This document shows positions 13,879 through 14,039 of a stretch of DNA of 14,039 bases, piece by piece. Each line of letters begins with the position of its first letter. Position 1 is the stretch's first letter. The stretch lies in contig JAFYQY010000207.1 of assembly GCA_017559685.1 (NCBI GenBank), forward strand, positions 1 through 14,039, written 5' to 3'. This stretch comes from Alistipes sp. (GTDB lineage: Bacteria > Bacteroidota > Bacteroidia > Bacteroidales > Rikenellaceae). A model generated the notes under the pieces. It saw only the letters and a program-made list of their open reading frames with translations, was not told the origin of the DNA and ran no database searches. The translations under genes and the position numbers were made by a program.

Positions 13879-13937
13879 TTCTTTTATCTTTATCAAATTA
13901 TAGTTATCATACAATAAGACATTATTTAGGATTAATT

Positions 13938-14039
13938 ATGTTAAAGAAAAAAGATACTAGGATATTAGTAAATATTATGAATTTAGGAGTAATTTTGGCG
14001 TCAATAGTAGGTGTTTTAATTATTTATAAATTATCTTTG
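13938..14039 (+). CDS. Start of a small membrane-protein gene, cut by the window edge
   Basis: An open frame from ATG at 13938 runs to the window end (34 codons). It begins MLKKKDTRILVNIMN and continues LGVILASIVGVLIIYKLSL, that is, a basic N-terminus and one transmembrane helix. Codon use is very AT-rich (TTA, ATA and one AGG), unlike the GC-ending codons of the upstream genes. I cannot name the family. The A/T-rich upstream stretch (13860-13937) holds no exact promoter consensus. It could be the first gene of an acquired segment, or a chance frame in AT-rich DNA. Confidence 0.4.
   Translation, partial: MLKKKDTRILVNIMNLGVILASIVGVLIIYKLSL

Overview
The window comes from a member of the Bacteroidota, most likely order Bacteroidales and possibly Rikenellaceae (Alistipes-like); the family-level guess is an inference. 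The signs are promoters of the Bacteroidota type (TTG, about 18-20 bases, TAnnTTTG), A-rich start regions without strong Shine-Dalgarno sequences, a short lysine-type PGDH (SerA), a DUF1015 gene beside serC/serA, a DUF2752 membrane protein and a DUF6567-like lipoprotein. It reads as ordinary chromosome of moderate GC, except for a very AT-rich right edge.

Layout. Bases 1-4971 (+): the end of fmt, then a serine-biosynthesis operon serC-serA-DUF1015 followed by a secreted SGNH hydrolase, closed by a 15-bp perfect hairpin that also serves a convergent DUF2752 gene (5018-5449, -). Bases 5559-6103 (+): a cluster of three tiny genes (27-aa membrane peptide, 69-aa cysteine-rich protein, 38-aa membrane peptide) behind its own promoter, with a four-unit 7-bp tandem repeat between the last two. 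Bases 6148-10053 (+): recA, a full-length bifunctional RelA/SpoT homologue, and a HIT-family protein with its own terminator. Bases 10121-10713: about 600 bp of AT-rich non-coding DNA holding one perfect DnaA box, a 13-bp inverted repeat and three TTAC-N4-GTAA dyads exactly 43 bp apart. A fourth, longer dyad overlaps the promoter of the XRE-family regulator that follows (10714-11127). Bases 11151-11528: a second non-coding block containing a near-perfect chromosomal dif (XerC/XerD) site, 25/28 identical to the E. coli site. Bases 11529-13389 (+): a zinc-uptake pair (znuA, znuC) with no permease gene, closed by a shared bidirectional terminator with a convergent lipoprotein gene (13442-13807, -). 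The last ~200 bp are very AT-rich and carry the start of a small membrane-protein gene cut by the window edge.

How the parts relate. SerA and SerC perform the first two steps of serine synthesis from 3-phosphoglycerate. The DUF1015 protein carries a ParB-like DGHHR motif and may act on serine or phosphoserine. RecA and the RelA/SpoT enzyme are housekeeping stress-response genes with separate hairpins and promoters. ZnuA and ZnuC would need a ZnuB permease encoded elsewhere. The dif site suggests the replication terminus is here. The run of + genes to its left is consistent with a fork arriving from the left, but one window cannot prove this.
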